Below are positions 27,196 through 34,708 of a stretch of 64,000 nt of DNA, piece after piece. The notes below the pieces were generated by a model. It saw only the letters and a program-made list of their open reading frames with translations. It had not been told where the DNA came from and made no database searches. The stretch is from Pseudomonas azadiae (lineage in GTDB: Bacteria; Pseudomonadota; Gammaproteobacteria; Pseudomonadales; Pseudomonadaceae). How positions within the stretch are numbered: position 1 is the first letter of the stretch; every line of letters starts with the position of its first letter. Position numbers and translations under genes: made by a program. The DNA is taken from assembly GCF_019145355.1 (NCBI RefSeq), contig NZ_JAHSTY010000002.1, positions 434,001-498,000 on the forward strand. The letters are read 5' to 3'.

Positions 27196-27421
27196 TATAG
27201 TGCGCGCCGGCCTTTAACCGGGCCGCGTTTAGGTAGCGCAATTCCCCGAAGTCAGCTTCGGCTGCACGTCCGCACAGCGGACTCTCCCTTGACGAATCTT
27301 TTTCATTCATTCGTTTTCGCAAATCCCCGCCGACAAAGCAGCCAGGGCGACTCTTGAGTCTCAACACGGCATGCGCAGCTTTGGAGCATGGGTCTTTGCG
27401 GATGCACTTAGAGGCAGACCC
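27196..27421 (+). promoter_or_regulatory. Long structured leader of the DEAD-box helicase gene
   Basis: A likely -10 box TATAGT (27196-27201) precedes a leader of about 210 bases without coding capacity on this strand. It holds three clear stem-loops: CCGAAG/CTTCGG (27246-27251, 27256-27261), GTCCGC/GCGGAC (27268-27273, 27277-27282) and GACTC/GAGTC (27349-27353, 27356-27360). Cold-shock helicase genes are known for long, self-regulated leaders. Confidence 0.6.
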
Positions 27422-29095
27422 ATGACCCAGGAAACCGGCGGCTTCGCCGCTTTTAATCTCAACCCGAACATTCTTGCAGCCGTCATCGCGACCGGCTACG
27501 AAGAACCTTCGGCGATTCAGCAGCAATCGATCCCGATCATCATGGCCGGCCAGGACATGATTGGCCAGGCGCAAACCGGTACCGGTAAAACCGCCGCGTT
27601 CGCCCTGCCTATCCTGCACTGCATCGATCCTGCCAAGCGCGAACCGCAAGCCCTGATCCTGGCGCCAACGCGTGAGTTGGCGCTGCAAGTAGCAACCGCT
27701 TTTGAAACCTACGCCAAGCAAATGCCAGGCGTAACCGTGGTGGCCGTCTACGGCGGCGCGCCGATGGGCCCGCAACTCAAGGCAATCCGTAATGGCGCAC
27801 AGATCGTTGTCGCCACGCCGGGCCGTCTGTGTGACCACCTGCGTCGTGACGAGAAAGTCCTGTCGACCGTGAACCACCTGGTTCTGGACGAAGCTGACGA
27901 AATGTTGAAGCTGGGCTTCATGGATGACCTGGAAGTCATCTTCAAGGCACTGCCGCCGACCCGTCAGACCGTGCTGTTCTCGGCCACCCTGCCACAGTCG
28001 ATCCGTGCCATTGCCGAACGCCACCTGCGCGATCCGCAACACGTGAAGATCCAGACCAAGACCCAGACCGTTACCGCGATCGAACAGGCTCACCTGTTGG
28101 TTCACGCTGACCAGAAGACCTCGGCTGTATTGAGCCTGCTGGAAGTCGAAGACTTCGACGCCCTGATCATGTTCGTGCGCACCAAGCAAGCGACCCTGGA
28201 CCTGGCCAGTGCCCTGGAAGCCAAAGGCTACAAAGCCGCTGCGCTGAACGGTGACATTGCCCAGAACCAGCGTGAGCGCGTGATCGAGTCCCTCAAGGAT
28301 GGCCGCCTGGACATCGTTGTGGCGACCGACGTAGCCGCTCGTGGTCTTGACGTTCCACGTATCACCCACGTGTTCAACGTTGACATGCCGTACGATCCGG
28401 AGTCCTACGTTCACCGTATCGGCCGTACCGGTCGTGCCGGTCGCGAAGGTCGCGCACTGCTGCTGGTGACGCCGCGTGAGCGCCGCATGCTGCAAGTGAT
28501 CGAGCGTGTAACCGGTCAGAAAGTTGCCGAAGTCCGCCTGCCGGATGCCCAGGCTGTTCTGGATGCGCGCATCAAGAAACTGACCAACAGCCTGTCGCCG
28601 CTGGTGGCTGACGCTGAATCGACCCACGGCGAATTGCTGGACCGCCTGACCGCCGATATCGGTTGCACCCCGCGTGCCCTGGCCGCAGCCTTGCTGCGTA
28701 AAGCCACCAACGGTCAGGCCCTGACACTGGCAGCCATCGAGAAAGAACGCCCACTGGTGCCGAACAACGCGCCACGCGGTGATCGTCCAGAGCGTACCGG
28801 CGACCGTCCAGACCGTGGTGATCGTGAGCGTCGCGCTCCGGTTCCATTGGCTGAAGGCCGTGCGCGTTGCCGTACCGCGCTGGGCGCGCGTGATGGTATC
28901 GCTGCCAAGAACCTGTTGGGCGCTATCCTCAACGAGGGTGGCCTGGCACGTGAGGCCATCGGTCGCATCCAGGTCCGTGACAGCTTCTCCCTGGTGGAGC
29001 TGCCGGAAGACGGTCTGGAAAAACTGCTGACCAAACTGAAAGACACGCGCGTTGCCGGTAAGCAGCTGAAGCTGCGTCGCTACCGCGAAGATTGA
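27422..29095 (+). CDS. deaD: ATP-dependent RNA helicase DeaD/CsdA
   Basis: A 557-residue DEAD-box helicase that unwinds structured RNA, helping ribosome assembly and mRNA turnover in the cold. Motifs in order: Q motif (AIQQQSIPII), I AQTGTGKT, Ia PTRELA, Ib TPGRL, II DEAD, III SAT, V ATDVAARGLDV, VI HRIGRTGRAGR. The C-terminal part has a basic, R/D-rich linker (GDRPERTGDRPDRGDRERR) and a DbpA-type RNA-binding fold (GARDGIAAKNLLGAILNEGGL to QLKLRRYRED). The ATG at 27422 follows AGAGG. Its codons are among the most optimised in the window, in line with high expression. Confidence 0.95.
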   Translation: MTQETGGFAAFNLNPNILAAVIATGYEEPSAIQQQSIPIIMAGQDMIGQAQTGTGKTAAFALPILHCIDPAKREPQALILAPTRELALQVATAFETYAKQMPGVTVVAVYGGAPMGPQLKAIRNGAQIVVATPGRLCDHLRRDEKVLSTVNHLVLDEADEMLKLGFMDDLEVIFKALPPTRQTVLFSATLPQSIRAIAERHLRDPQHVKIQTKTQTVTAIEQAHLLVHADQKTSAVLSLLEVEDFDALIMFVRTKQATLDLASALEAKGYKAAALNGDIAQNQRERVIESLKDGRLDIVVATDVAARGLDVPRITHVFNVDMPYDPESYVHRIGRTGRAGREGRALLLVTPRERRMLQVIERVTGQKVAEVRLPDAQAVLDARIKKLTNSLSPLVADAESTHGELLDRLTADIGCTPRALAAALLRKATNGQALTLAAIEKERPLVPNNAPRGDRPERTGDRPDRGDRERRAPVPLAEGRARCRTALGARDGIAAKNLLGAILNEGGLAREAIGRIQVRDSFSLVELPEDGLEKLLTKLKDTRVAGKQLKLRRYRED

Positions 29096-29123
29096 TCCGC
29101 CGTTGGGCTGATTGATCGCACCT

Positions 29124-29156
29124 AAAAAATCCCCGACTGGTTCGGGGATTTTTTTG
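29124..29156 (+). terminator. Terminator of the helicase gene
   Basis: AATCCCCGA (29128-29136) pairs with TCGGGGATT (29142-29150), with seven T residues on the right side and six A residues on the left. Confidence 0.92.
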
Positions 29157-29192
29157 GCTTGGATTTCAGATCTTGGAGCTGCACTCAGTTCA

Positions 29193-29282
29193 ATGTGGGA
29201 GCTGGCTTGCCTGCGATGACGGTGGCTCAGTCACCACAATTGTCACTGATACACCGCCATCGCAGGCAAGCCAGCTCCCACA
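29193..29282. repeat. REPIN-like inverted pair, type 1 variant
   Basis: ATGTGGGAGCTGGCTTGCCT and AGGCAAGCCAGCTCCCACA are the arms; the core carries CTGG instead of CGGG. The inner part pairs again (GCGATGACGGTG against CACCGCCATCGC). Confidence 0.88.
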
Positions 29283-29297
29283 GAGGGTGGCGTTTCG

Positions 29298-30065
29298 TCA
29301 GCCGAAGCGGTAGATGTCCATACCCAAGGCGCCCAGGGTGAAGCCCTGGTGCGCCACGCTGAAATCGCCCCCCGCGCCTCGCGCAAAGTACAACGGCAAT
29401 AGATGCTCGTCCGTCGGATGACTGCGCACCGCATGCGGTGCCTGGCGCCGATAGTCGTGCAAGGCGGCTTCATCATCGGCTGCCAGCTTATCCACCACCC
29501 AATCCCGAAAGTCCCGCGCCCACGGCTCGATGCTCTCAGGTTCGGCGCGCCAGTCCAGCTCGCCCAGGTTGTGGGTGATGCTGCCCGAACCGATCAGCAG
29601 CACATCCCGCTCGCGCAGGCTGGCGAGCGCCTGCCCGACCCGACTCTGCAGCGCCGGACCCATGCGGCTGGGGAGGGATACCTGCACCACCGGAATATCC
29701 GCCGCCGGGTACATCAACGACAGTGGCACCCATGCGCCATGATCAAAGGGACGGCGCTCGTCGATACGCGCATCCAGGCCATCGGCCTGCAGCAACTCGA
29801 CAATCTCACCGGCCAGTTGCGGATCGCCCGGCGCCGGGTACTGCACGGCAAACAATTCACGGGGGAAACCGCCGAAGTCATGCCAGGTTTGCGGCGCGGC
29901 GCTGCCGCTGACCAGGAGTTCCTGGCTTTCCCAGTGCGCCGAGACCAGCGCGATTGCCCTCGGCCTTGGCATTCCTGCGGCCAGTCGCTGGAGCGCCGGG
30001 CCGCTGGCGCCGGGTTGCAGGGCGAGCATGGGCGAACCGTGGGAGATAAACAGGCTGGGGAGCAT
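29298..30065 (-). CDS. DODA-type extradiol dioxygenase (YgiD-like)
   Basis: A 255-residue protein of the class III extradiol / 4,5-DOPA dioxygenase family. Metal-binding residues are expected in SLFISHGSPM, ALVSAHWES, FDHGAWVPL and the C-terminal ...HPTDEHLLPL, all visible. E. coli YgiD opens L-DOPA in vitro; the native substrate here is unknown. Start MLPSLFISHG at 30065 was preferred over ATGs at 30089 and 30119 because family members begin within a few residues of this strand and AGGA lies upstream. It is divergent from tpm. Confidence 0.9.
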   Translation of the reverse strand: MLPSLFISHGSPMLALQPGASGPALQRLAAGMPRPRAIALVSAHWESQELLVSGSAAPQTWHDFGGFPRELFAVQYPAPGDPQLAGEIVELLQADGLDARIDERRPFDHGAWVPLSLMYPAADIPVVQVSLPSRMGPALQSRVGQALASLRERDVLLIGSGSITHNLGELDWRAEPESIEPWARDFRDWVVDKLAADDEAALHDYRRQAPHAVRSHPTDEHLLPLYFARGAGGDFSVAHQGFTLGALGMDIYRFG

Positions 30066-30168
30066 AAGAGGGGTCCTGAGCGTTAACATGGGCTCATCTT
30101 TAATCAGTTCATCAATCAAAATCTAATATAAGTTTTAACGCCTTTTCATCGAATTTTCGGGGTGATCC

Positions 30169-30825
30169 ATGGAACCAGAGTTTTGGCGGGAGCGCTGGGC
30201 GCGCGATCAGATCGGCTTTCATCTGCCTGAGGTCAACCCTTATTTGCAGCGGCACTGGCCGCAACTGGCGCTCACCGAAGGCGCCCAGGTGCTGGTGCCC
30301 TTGTGTGGCAAAAGCCTGGACCTGATGTGGCTGGCCAGCCATGGGTTGCGGGTGCTGGGCGTGGAGCTGTCGCAGCAGGCCGTGGAGGCGTTCTTCAACG
30401 AACAGAACCTTACGCCGCGTATTACCGAACGGGGCGCCTTCAAGGTGTATCAGGCTGCCCTGATCGAAGTGTGGTGCGGTGATTTCTTCGCCATGGGGGC
30501 CGAGTCGTTGGCCGATTGCGCTGCGCTGTATGACCGCGCTGCACTGATCGCCTTGCCGCCGTTGATGCGTGCGCGATACGCCGAGCACCTGAACCGCCTG
30601 TTGCGGCCTGGCTGCCAGGGATTGCTGGTCACCCTTGATTACGACCAGACGCAAAAAGCCGGGCCGCCGTTTGCGGTGATGGATGATGAGGTGAAGGTGC
30701 TGTTTGGTTCGCACTGGCGCTCGGACGTGCTGGAAGAGCAAGACATCCTGGGGGAGAGCTGGAAGTTTGTGCAGGACGGTGTTACGCGGCTTGATGAGCG
30801 GGTATATCAGTTGACCAAGCGCTGA
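30169..30825 (+). CDS. tpm: Thiopurine S-methyltransferase
   Basis: A 218-residue SAM-dependent methyltransferase. The family start [26 protein letters not shown], the SAM loop [32 protein letters not shown] and WCGDFFAM are characteristic of bacterial TPMT, which methylates selenite- and tellurite-derived species and thiopurines and contributes to metalloid resistance. In P. aeruginosa tpm lies near htpX as well (from memory). GGGGTGATCC precedes the ATG. Confidence 0.94.
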   Translation: MEPEFWRERWARDQIGFHLPEVNPYLQRHWPQLALTEGAQVLVPLCGKSLDLMWLASHGLRVLGVELSQQAVEAFFNEQNLTPRITERGAFKVYQAALIEVWCGDFFAMGAESLADCAALYDRAALIALPPLMRARYAEHLNRLLRPGCQGLLVTLDYDQTQKAGPPFAVMDDEVKVLFGSHWRSDVLEEQDILGESWKFVQDGVTRLDERVYQLTKR

Positions 30826-30836
30826 CCCTGCCATCG

Positions 30837-30935
30837 CCATCGCGGGCAAGCCCGGCTCCCACATTGCCCGCGTCGTTCATAGCTTAGGTGGACCAACGAA
30901 GATCCTGGTGGGAGCCGGGCTTGCCCGCGATGACG
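30837..30935. repeat. REPIN-like inverted pair, type 1
   Basis: CATCGCGGGCAAGCCCGGCT and AGCCGGGCTTGCCCGCGATG form complementary arms between the convergent tpm and htpX genes, just before the htpX terminator. Confidence 0.88.
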
Positions 30936-30949
30936 ATATCCACACCCAC

Positions 30950-30979
30950 AAAAAAAGGGGCGATCAGATCGCCCCTCTT
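30950..30979 (-). terminator. Terminator of htpX
   Basis: GGGGCGATC (30957-30965) pairs with GATCGCCCC (30967-30975); on the minus strand the stem is followed by seven T residues. Confidence 0.9.
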
Positions 30980-30997
30980 TGCGTCACTGATAGGCCA

Positions 30998-31885
30998 TCA
31001 GCCCCGACGACGCAGTGCGTCGATACGTTCTTCCAGCGGCGGGTGGCTCATGAACAGGCGAGCCATGCCTTGCTTGATGCCGCCGTTGATGCCAAAAGCG
31101 GTCAGGCTGTCCGGCATGTGCACCGGCAAGCCCTGCTCGGAGCGCAGGTGTTGCAGCGCTGCGATCATCGCCCCGGTACCGGCCAGGCGGGCACCGGCTT
31201 CGTCCGCGCGAAATTCCCGTTTGCGCGAGAACCACATGGTGATCGCGCTCGCCAGGAAGCCCAGCACCAGCTCGGCGAAGATAGTCGCCACGAAGTAGGC
31301 AATGCCGCGGCCACCTTCGTTCTTGAAGATCACCTTGTCGACAAAGTTACCGATGATCCGCGCGAAGAACATCACGAAGGTGTTCACTACCCCTTGGATC
31401 AACGCCAGGGTGACCATGTCGCCGTTGGCCACGTGGCCGATCTCGTGGGCCAGCACCGCCTTCACTTCGTCGTAGGAGAAGCGTTCCAGCATGCCCTGGC
31501 TCACCGCAACGAGTGCATCGTTCTTGTTCCAGCCGGTGGCAAAAGCATTGGCTTCATAGGCCGGGAAGATCCCGACCTCGGGCATCTTGATGCCGGCTTC
31601 GCGGGACAATTGCTCGACGGTCTGCAGCAACCATTGCTCATGCCTTGTGCGTGGTTGGGTGATCACCTGGGTGCTGGTGCTCATCTTCGCCATCCACTTG
31701 GAGATGAACAGCGAGAACAGCGAGCCGGCAAAACCAAAGACCGCACAGAAAACCAGCAGCTGATTGAGGTTCAGGTCAACCCCGTTGGCCGCCATGAACC
31801 CGTTGAAGCCGAAAAGGCTCAAGGTAATGCTGGCAATCAGCACGACCGCAAGGTTAGTGGCCAAGAACAGCAGGATGCGCATCAT
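30998..31885 (-). CDS. htpX: Heat-shock membrane protease HtpX
   Basis: A 295-residue zinc metalloprotease of the inner membrane that degrades misfolded membrane proteins together with FtsH. Two N-terminal helices (residues 4-24 and 38-60) are followed by the catalytic [11 protein letters not shown] and two further helices, with the downstream zinc-ligand Glu in [11 protein letters not shown]. Length and start [16 protein letters not shown] match the Pseudomonas family. GAGGAG lies twelve bases upstream. The promoter region shows a good sigma-70 box and a possible heat-shock promoter. Confidence 0.96.
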   Translation of the reverse strand: MMRILLFLATNLAVVLIASITLSLFGFNGFMAANGVDLNLNQLLVFCAVFGFAGSLFSLFISKWMAKMSTSTQVITQPRTRHEQWLLQTVEQLSREAGIKMPEVGIFPAYEANAFATGWNKNDALVAVSQGMLERFSYDEVKAVLAHEIGHVANGDMVTLALIQGVVNTFVMFFARIIGNFVDKVIFKNEGGRGIAYFVATIFAELVLGFLASAITMWFSRKREFRADEAGARLAGTGAMIAALQHLRSEQGLPVHMPDSLTAFGINGGIKQGMARLFMSHPPLEERIDALRRRG

Positions 31886-31930
31886 GGTTGTAGAGTTCTC
31901 CTCATGCTTAATATGTCGCGTACTGCGGGG

Positions 31931-31976
31931 TATATAAGGTGCGGCATGGGGTGATTCAACCGAGCGACTATTTCAA
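31931..31976 (-). promoter_or_regulatory. Predicted htpX promoter(s)
   Basis: On the minus strand TTGAAT (forward 31954-31959) and TATATA (31931-31936) are 17 bases apart, a near-ideal sigma-70 promoter. Overlapping it, TTGAAA (forward 31971-31976) and CCCCAT (forward 31946-31951) resemble sigma-32 elements, but their spacing of 19 bases is longer than the usual 13-17. Confidence 0.55.
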
Positions 31977-32148
31977 ACTGTGTCCTACAGCCACAATGTA
32001 GAGGCTTGAAGGGCATTTCCGACACGAAAAAGGCGGCGTGATCGGTGCGCTGGTGCCTTGCAGCCCAGTAATAACAGGGGCTGGGCGGCTTTTGCCTGGA
32101 CAGTGGAGTGCTGGAGTGCCGCACGGGCAGAGAAGTGTTGCCAGATAC
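31977..32148. other. Gene-free region between htpX and the aminotransferase gene
   Basis: Roughly 170 bases upstream of the htpX promoter. No reading frame with credible codon use is seen, and no repeat. The sequence CAGCCCAGTAATAACAGGGGCTGGG near 32059-32083 could form a hairpin (CCCAG...CTGGG). Confidence 0.4.
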
Positions 32149-32181
32149 GCGCTGTACGACCGATTGCCGTTCGTACAGCGC
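32149..32181 (-). terminator. Stem-loop at the 3' end of the aminotransferase gene
   Basis: An 11-bp perfect stem, GCGCTGTACGA (32149-32159) with TCGTACAGCGC (32171-32181), around an 11-base loop, begins nine bases after the stop codon. No T-run follows, so it may protect the 3' end rather than terminate by itself. Confidence 0.6.
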
Positions 32182-32189
32182 CGTTTGCG

Positions 32190-33401
32190 CTACTGGCGAT
32201 AGGACTTGAGGAAGTTGCCGATGCGACCGATGGCCATCTCCAGGTCATCCACGCGCGGCAGCGTCACCACGCGGAAGTGATCCGGCCACGGCCAGTTGAA
32301 CGCGGTGCCTTGCACCACCAGCAGCTTTTCCGACAGCAGCAGGTCAAGCACGAACTTCTCGTCGTTCAGGATCGGGCACACCTTGGGATCGATCCGCGGG
32401 AAAGCGTACAGCGCACCCATGGGTTTCACGCAGCTCACGCCCGGGATTGCGTTGAGCAATTCCCAGGTGCGGTTGCGCTGCTCAAGCAGGCGGCCTTGGG
32501 GCAGGACCAGGTCGTTGATACTCTGGTAGCCGCCCAGGGCGGTCTGGATGGCGTGCTGGCTCGGCACGTTGGCACACAGGCGCATGTTGGCCAGCATGTC
32601 GATGCCTTCGATATAGCTTTGGGCATTGTGCTTGGGGCCGGAGATGGCGATCCAGCCGGAGCGGAAACCCGCCACGCGGTAGGACTTTGACAGGCCGTTG
32701 AAGGTCAGGCACAGCAGGTCCGGCGCCAGGGAGGCGGTGCAGATGTGCACGGCGTCATCGTAGAGGATCTTGTCGTAGATCTCGTCGGAAAACACCACCA
32801 GGTTGTGCTGGCGCGCCAGTTCCAGCATGCCCAGCAGCACTTCTCTGGAATACACCGCGCCGGTCGGGTTGTTCGGGTTGATGATCACCAGGGCCTTGGT
32901 GTTCGGGGTAATCCTGGCCTTGATGTCGGCCAGGTCCGGGAACCAGTCGGCACCCTCGTCACACAGGTAGTGCACCGGGTGACCGCCGGCCAGGGTGACG
33001 GCGGCGGTCCACAGCGGGTAATCCGGCGCCGGCACCAGCACTTCGTCGCCATTGTTGAGCAGGGCCTGCATGGACATCACGATCAGCTCGGACACGCCGT
33101 TGCCCAAGTAGATGTCTTCGATGCCGACCCCTTCGACCTGCTTTTGCTGGTAGTACTGCATCACGGCCTTGCGCGCGCTGAACAGGCCCTTCGAATCGCT
33201 GTAGCCCTGGGCGGTGGGCAGGTTGCGGATCACGTCCTGGAGGATTTCATCCGGCGCTTCGAAACCAAAAGGCGCCGGGTTGCCAATGTTCAGCTTGAGG
33301 ATGCGATGGCCTTCCTCTTCCAGGCGTTTGGCGTGCTTGAGCACTGGGCCGCGAATGTCATAGCAGACGTTGGCGAGCTTGTTCGATTTGCTGACCTGCA
33401 T
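32190..33401 (-). CDS. alaA: PLP-dependent aminotransferase, AlaA-like
   Basis: A 403-residue fold-type I aminotransferase very like E. coli AlaA (glutamate-pyruvate aminotransferase, about 405 residues), which makes alanine. Marks are LNIGNPAPFGFEAPDEIL at the N terminus, NPNNPTGAVYS, the cofactor Asp/Tyr segment FSDEIYDKILYD and the Schiff-base Lys in FNGLSKSYRVAGFRSGW. The start MQVSKSNKLANVCYDIRGP is the family start; longer frames run into the divergent msrB region. Strong identity in these motifs supports the symbol, though closely related paralogues exist. Confidence 0.9.
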   Translation of the reverse strand: MQVSKSNKLANVCYDIRGPVLKHAKRLEEEGHRILKLNIGNPAPFGFEAPDEILQDVIRNLPTAQGYSDSKGLFSARKAVMQYYQQKQVEGVGIEDIYLGNGVSELIVMSMQALLNNGDEVLVPAPDYPLWTAAVTLAGGHPVHYLCDEGADWFPDLADIKARITPNTKALVIINPNNPTGAVYSREVLLGMLELARQHNLVVFSDEIYDKILYDDAVHICTASLAPDLLCLTFNGLSKSYRVAGFRSGWIAISGPKHNAQSYIEGIDMLANMRLCANVPSQHAIQTALGGYQSINDLVLPQGRLLEQRNRTWELLNAIPGVSCVKPMGALYAFPRIDPKVCPILNDEKFVLDLLLSEKLLVVQGTAFNWPWPDHFRVVTLPRVDDLEMAIGRIGNFLKSYRQ

Positions 33402-33603
33402 GGCGATGTGATCCCGAAAATGAACGATCCAGACGGTGTGGACACTACCGTACTGCGAATCCCGCCGGGGCCGCCCCCATAAATACGTTTGAATGCCGGT
33501 AGCGCGGGTGCCAGACTGGCGTTTTGAAGAGGCGCAATCATACGTGCCGCCTGATCCACGGAAAAGATCCAGATCAGGGTTTTTCAGTTGCCGAGGTGTA
33601 CCG

Positions 33604-33996
33604 ATGGAAAAGCTGCAGAAAACCGTTGAAGAGTGGAAGGCAATGCTCGACCCGGAACAGTACAACGTGTGCCGGCTCAAGGGCACCGAACGACCGTTCA
33701 GCGGCAAGTACAACGAGACCAGGACGGACGGCGTGTACCACTGCATTTGCTGCAACGAACCGCTGTTCGATTCCAGCGCCAAGTTTGATTCCGGTTGCGG
33801 CTGGCCCAGCTTTTACGAGCCGATCGCCGACAGCGCGATGATCGAAATCCGTGATGTCAGCCACGGCATGATCCGCACCGAAGTGACGTGCGCCAAATGC
33901 GACGCGCACCTGGGACATGTGTTTCCGGATGGCCCGCCGCCGACAGGCCTGCGCTATTGCATCAACTCGGTGTGCCTGGACCTGGTGCCACGCTAG
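33604..33996 (+). CDS. msrB: Peptide methionine-(R)-sulfoxide reductase MsrB
   Basis: Reduces methionine-R-sulfoxide in oxidised proteins. The 130-residue enzyme has the two zinc-binding CxxC pairs ([11 protein letters not shown] and [12 protein letters not shown]), the conserved [14 protein letters not shown] and the catalytic Cys in [11 protein letters not shown]. The ATG at 33604 gives the family start [15 protein letters not shown]. It is followed after about 220 bases by glutathione peroxidase on the same strand, a pairing of oxidative-stress genes also seen in P. aeruginosa (from memory). Confidence 0.96.
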   Translation: MEKLQKTVEEWKAMLDPEQYNVCRLKGTERPFSGKYNETRTDGVYHCICCNEPLFDSSAKFDSGCGWPSFYEPIADSAMIEIRDVSHGMIRTEVTCAKCDAHLGHVFPDGPPPTGLRYCINSVCLDLVPR

Positions 33997-34020
33997 TTAT
34001 CAGGCTGTAACCCGGTCAAA

Positions 34021-34126
34021 AATGTGGGAGCGGGCTTTGTGTGGCGAGCGGGCTTGCCACAGAGGTTCCAGTTTGCTGAGCGACAGCGCCAAGTCAGAGA
34101 TTTGGAGGGGCTTCCCACATTGATAT
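34021..34126. repeat. Degenerate REP-like sequence
   Basis: ATGTGGGAGCGGGCTTTGTG followed by GCGAGCGGGCTTGCCACAGA looks like a decayed type 1 element, with a distant partial partner GGGGCTTCCCACATT near 34107. It fills part of the msrB-gpx gap. Confidence 0.6.
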
Positions 34127-34213
34127 CGCGCCATCATCGCGGTCAATTAAATTGTACGCAATCGAGTTGGCTACTATGTTTCTTCCTCTTTAATCCCTTA
34201 TCGAGCCACGGCC

Positions 34214-34699
34214 ATGAGCGACAACCTGCTGAGCATTCCTTGCACTACCATCAACGGTGAGCAAAAGACCTTGGCCGATTTCGCCGGCAAGGCCATCCTG
34301 GTGGTCAATACCGCCAGCAAGTGTGGCTTCACCCCGCAGTACAAGGGCCTGGAGCAACTCTGGCAGCAGTACAAGGACCAAGGCCTGGTGGTGCTGGGTT
34401 TCCCCTGCAATCAGTTCGGCAAGCAAGAGCCGGGTAACGAGGGTGCGATCTCAGCATTCTGCGAGTTGAATTTCGGCGTCAGCTTTCCGCTGTTCAAGAA
34501 AATCGACGTGAATGGCGGCGCGGCCCACCCGCTGTTCGTGCAGCTAAAAAAACAAGCGCCGGGCCTGTTGGGTTCCAAGGGGATCAAGTGGAACTTCACC
34601 AAATTCCTCATTGGCCGCGACGGTCAGGTGGTCAAGCGCTTTGCCCCGACTACCAAGCCGCAGGACCTCACCCAGGAGATCGAAGCCCTGCTCAAATGA
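34214..34699 (+). CDS. Glutathione peroxidase family protein
   Basis: A 161-residue non-selenium glutathione peroxidase. The catalytic tetrad is visible: Cys37 in NTASKCGFTPQY, Gln in NQFGKQEPG, Trp and Asn in WNFTKFL. An additional Cys (SAFCELNFG) suggests a thioredoxin-dependent two-Cys mechanism as in many bacterial members. It removes organic hydroperoxides. Its end is only nine bases from the end of the convergent SagS-like gene. In P. aeruginosa an oxidative-stress regulator gene (ospR) lies between the two (from memory); it is absent here. Confidence 0.93.
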   Translation: MSDNLLSIPCTTINGEQKTLADFAGKAILVVNTASKCGFTPQYKGLEQLWQQYKDQGLVVLGFPCNQFGKQEPGNEGAISAFCELNFGVSFPLFKKIDVNGGAAHPLFVQLKKQAPGLLGSKGIKWNFTKFLIGRDGQVVKRFAPTTKPQDLTQEIEALLK

Positions 34700-34708
34700 G
34701 CCGGCAGG

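Noticed and set aside
27182..28627. Open frame antisense to the helicase gene
   Set aside because: The plus strand has every DEAD-box motif and optimal codons; the minus-strand translation is low complexity.
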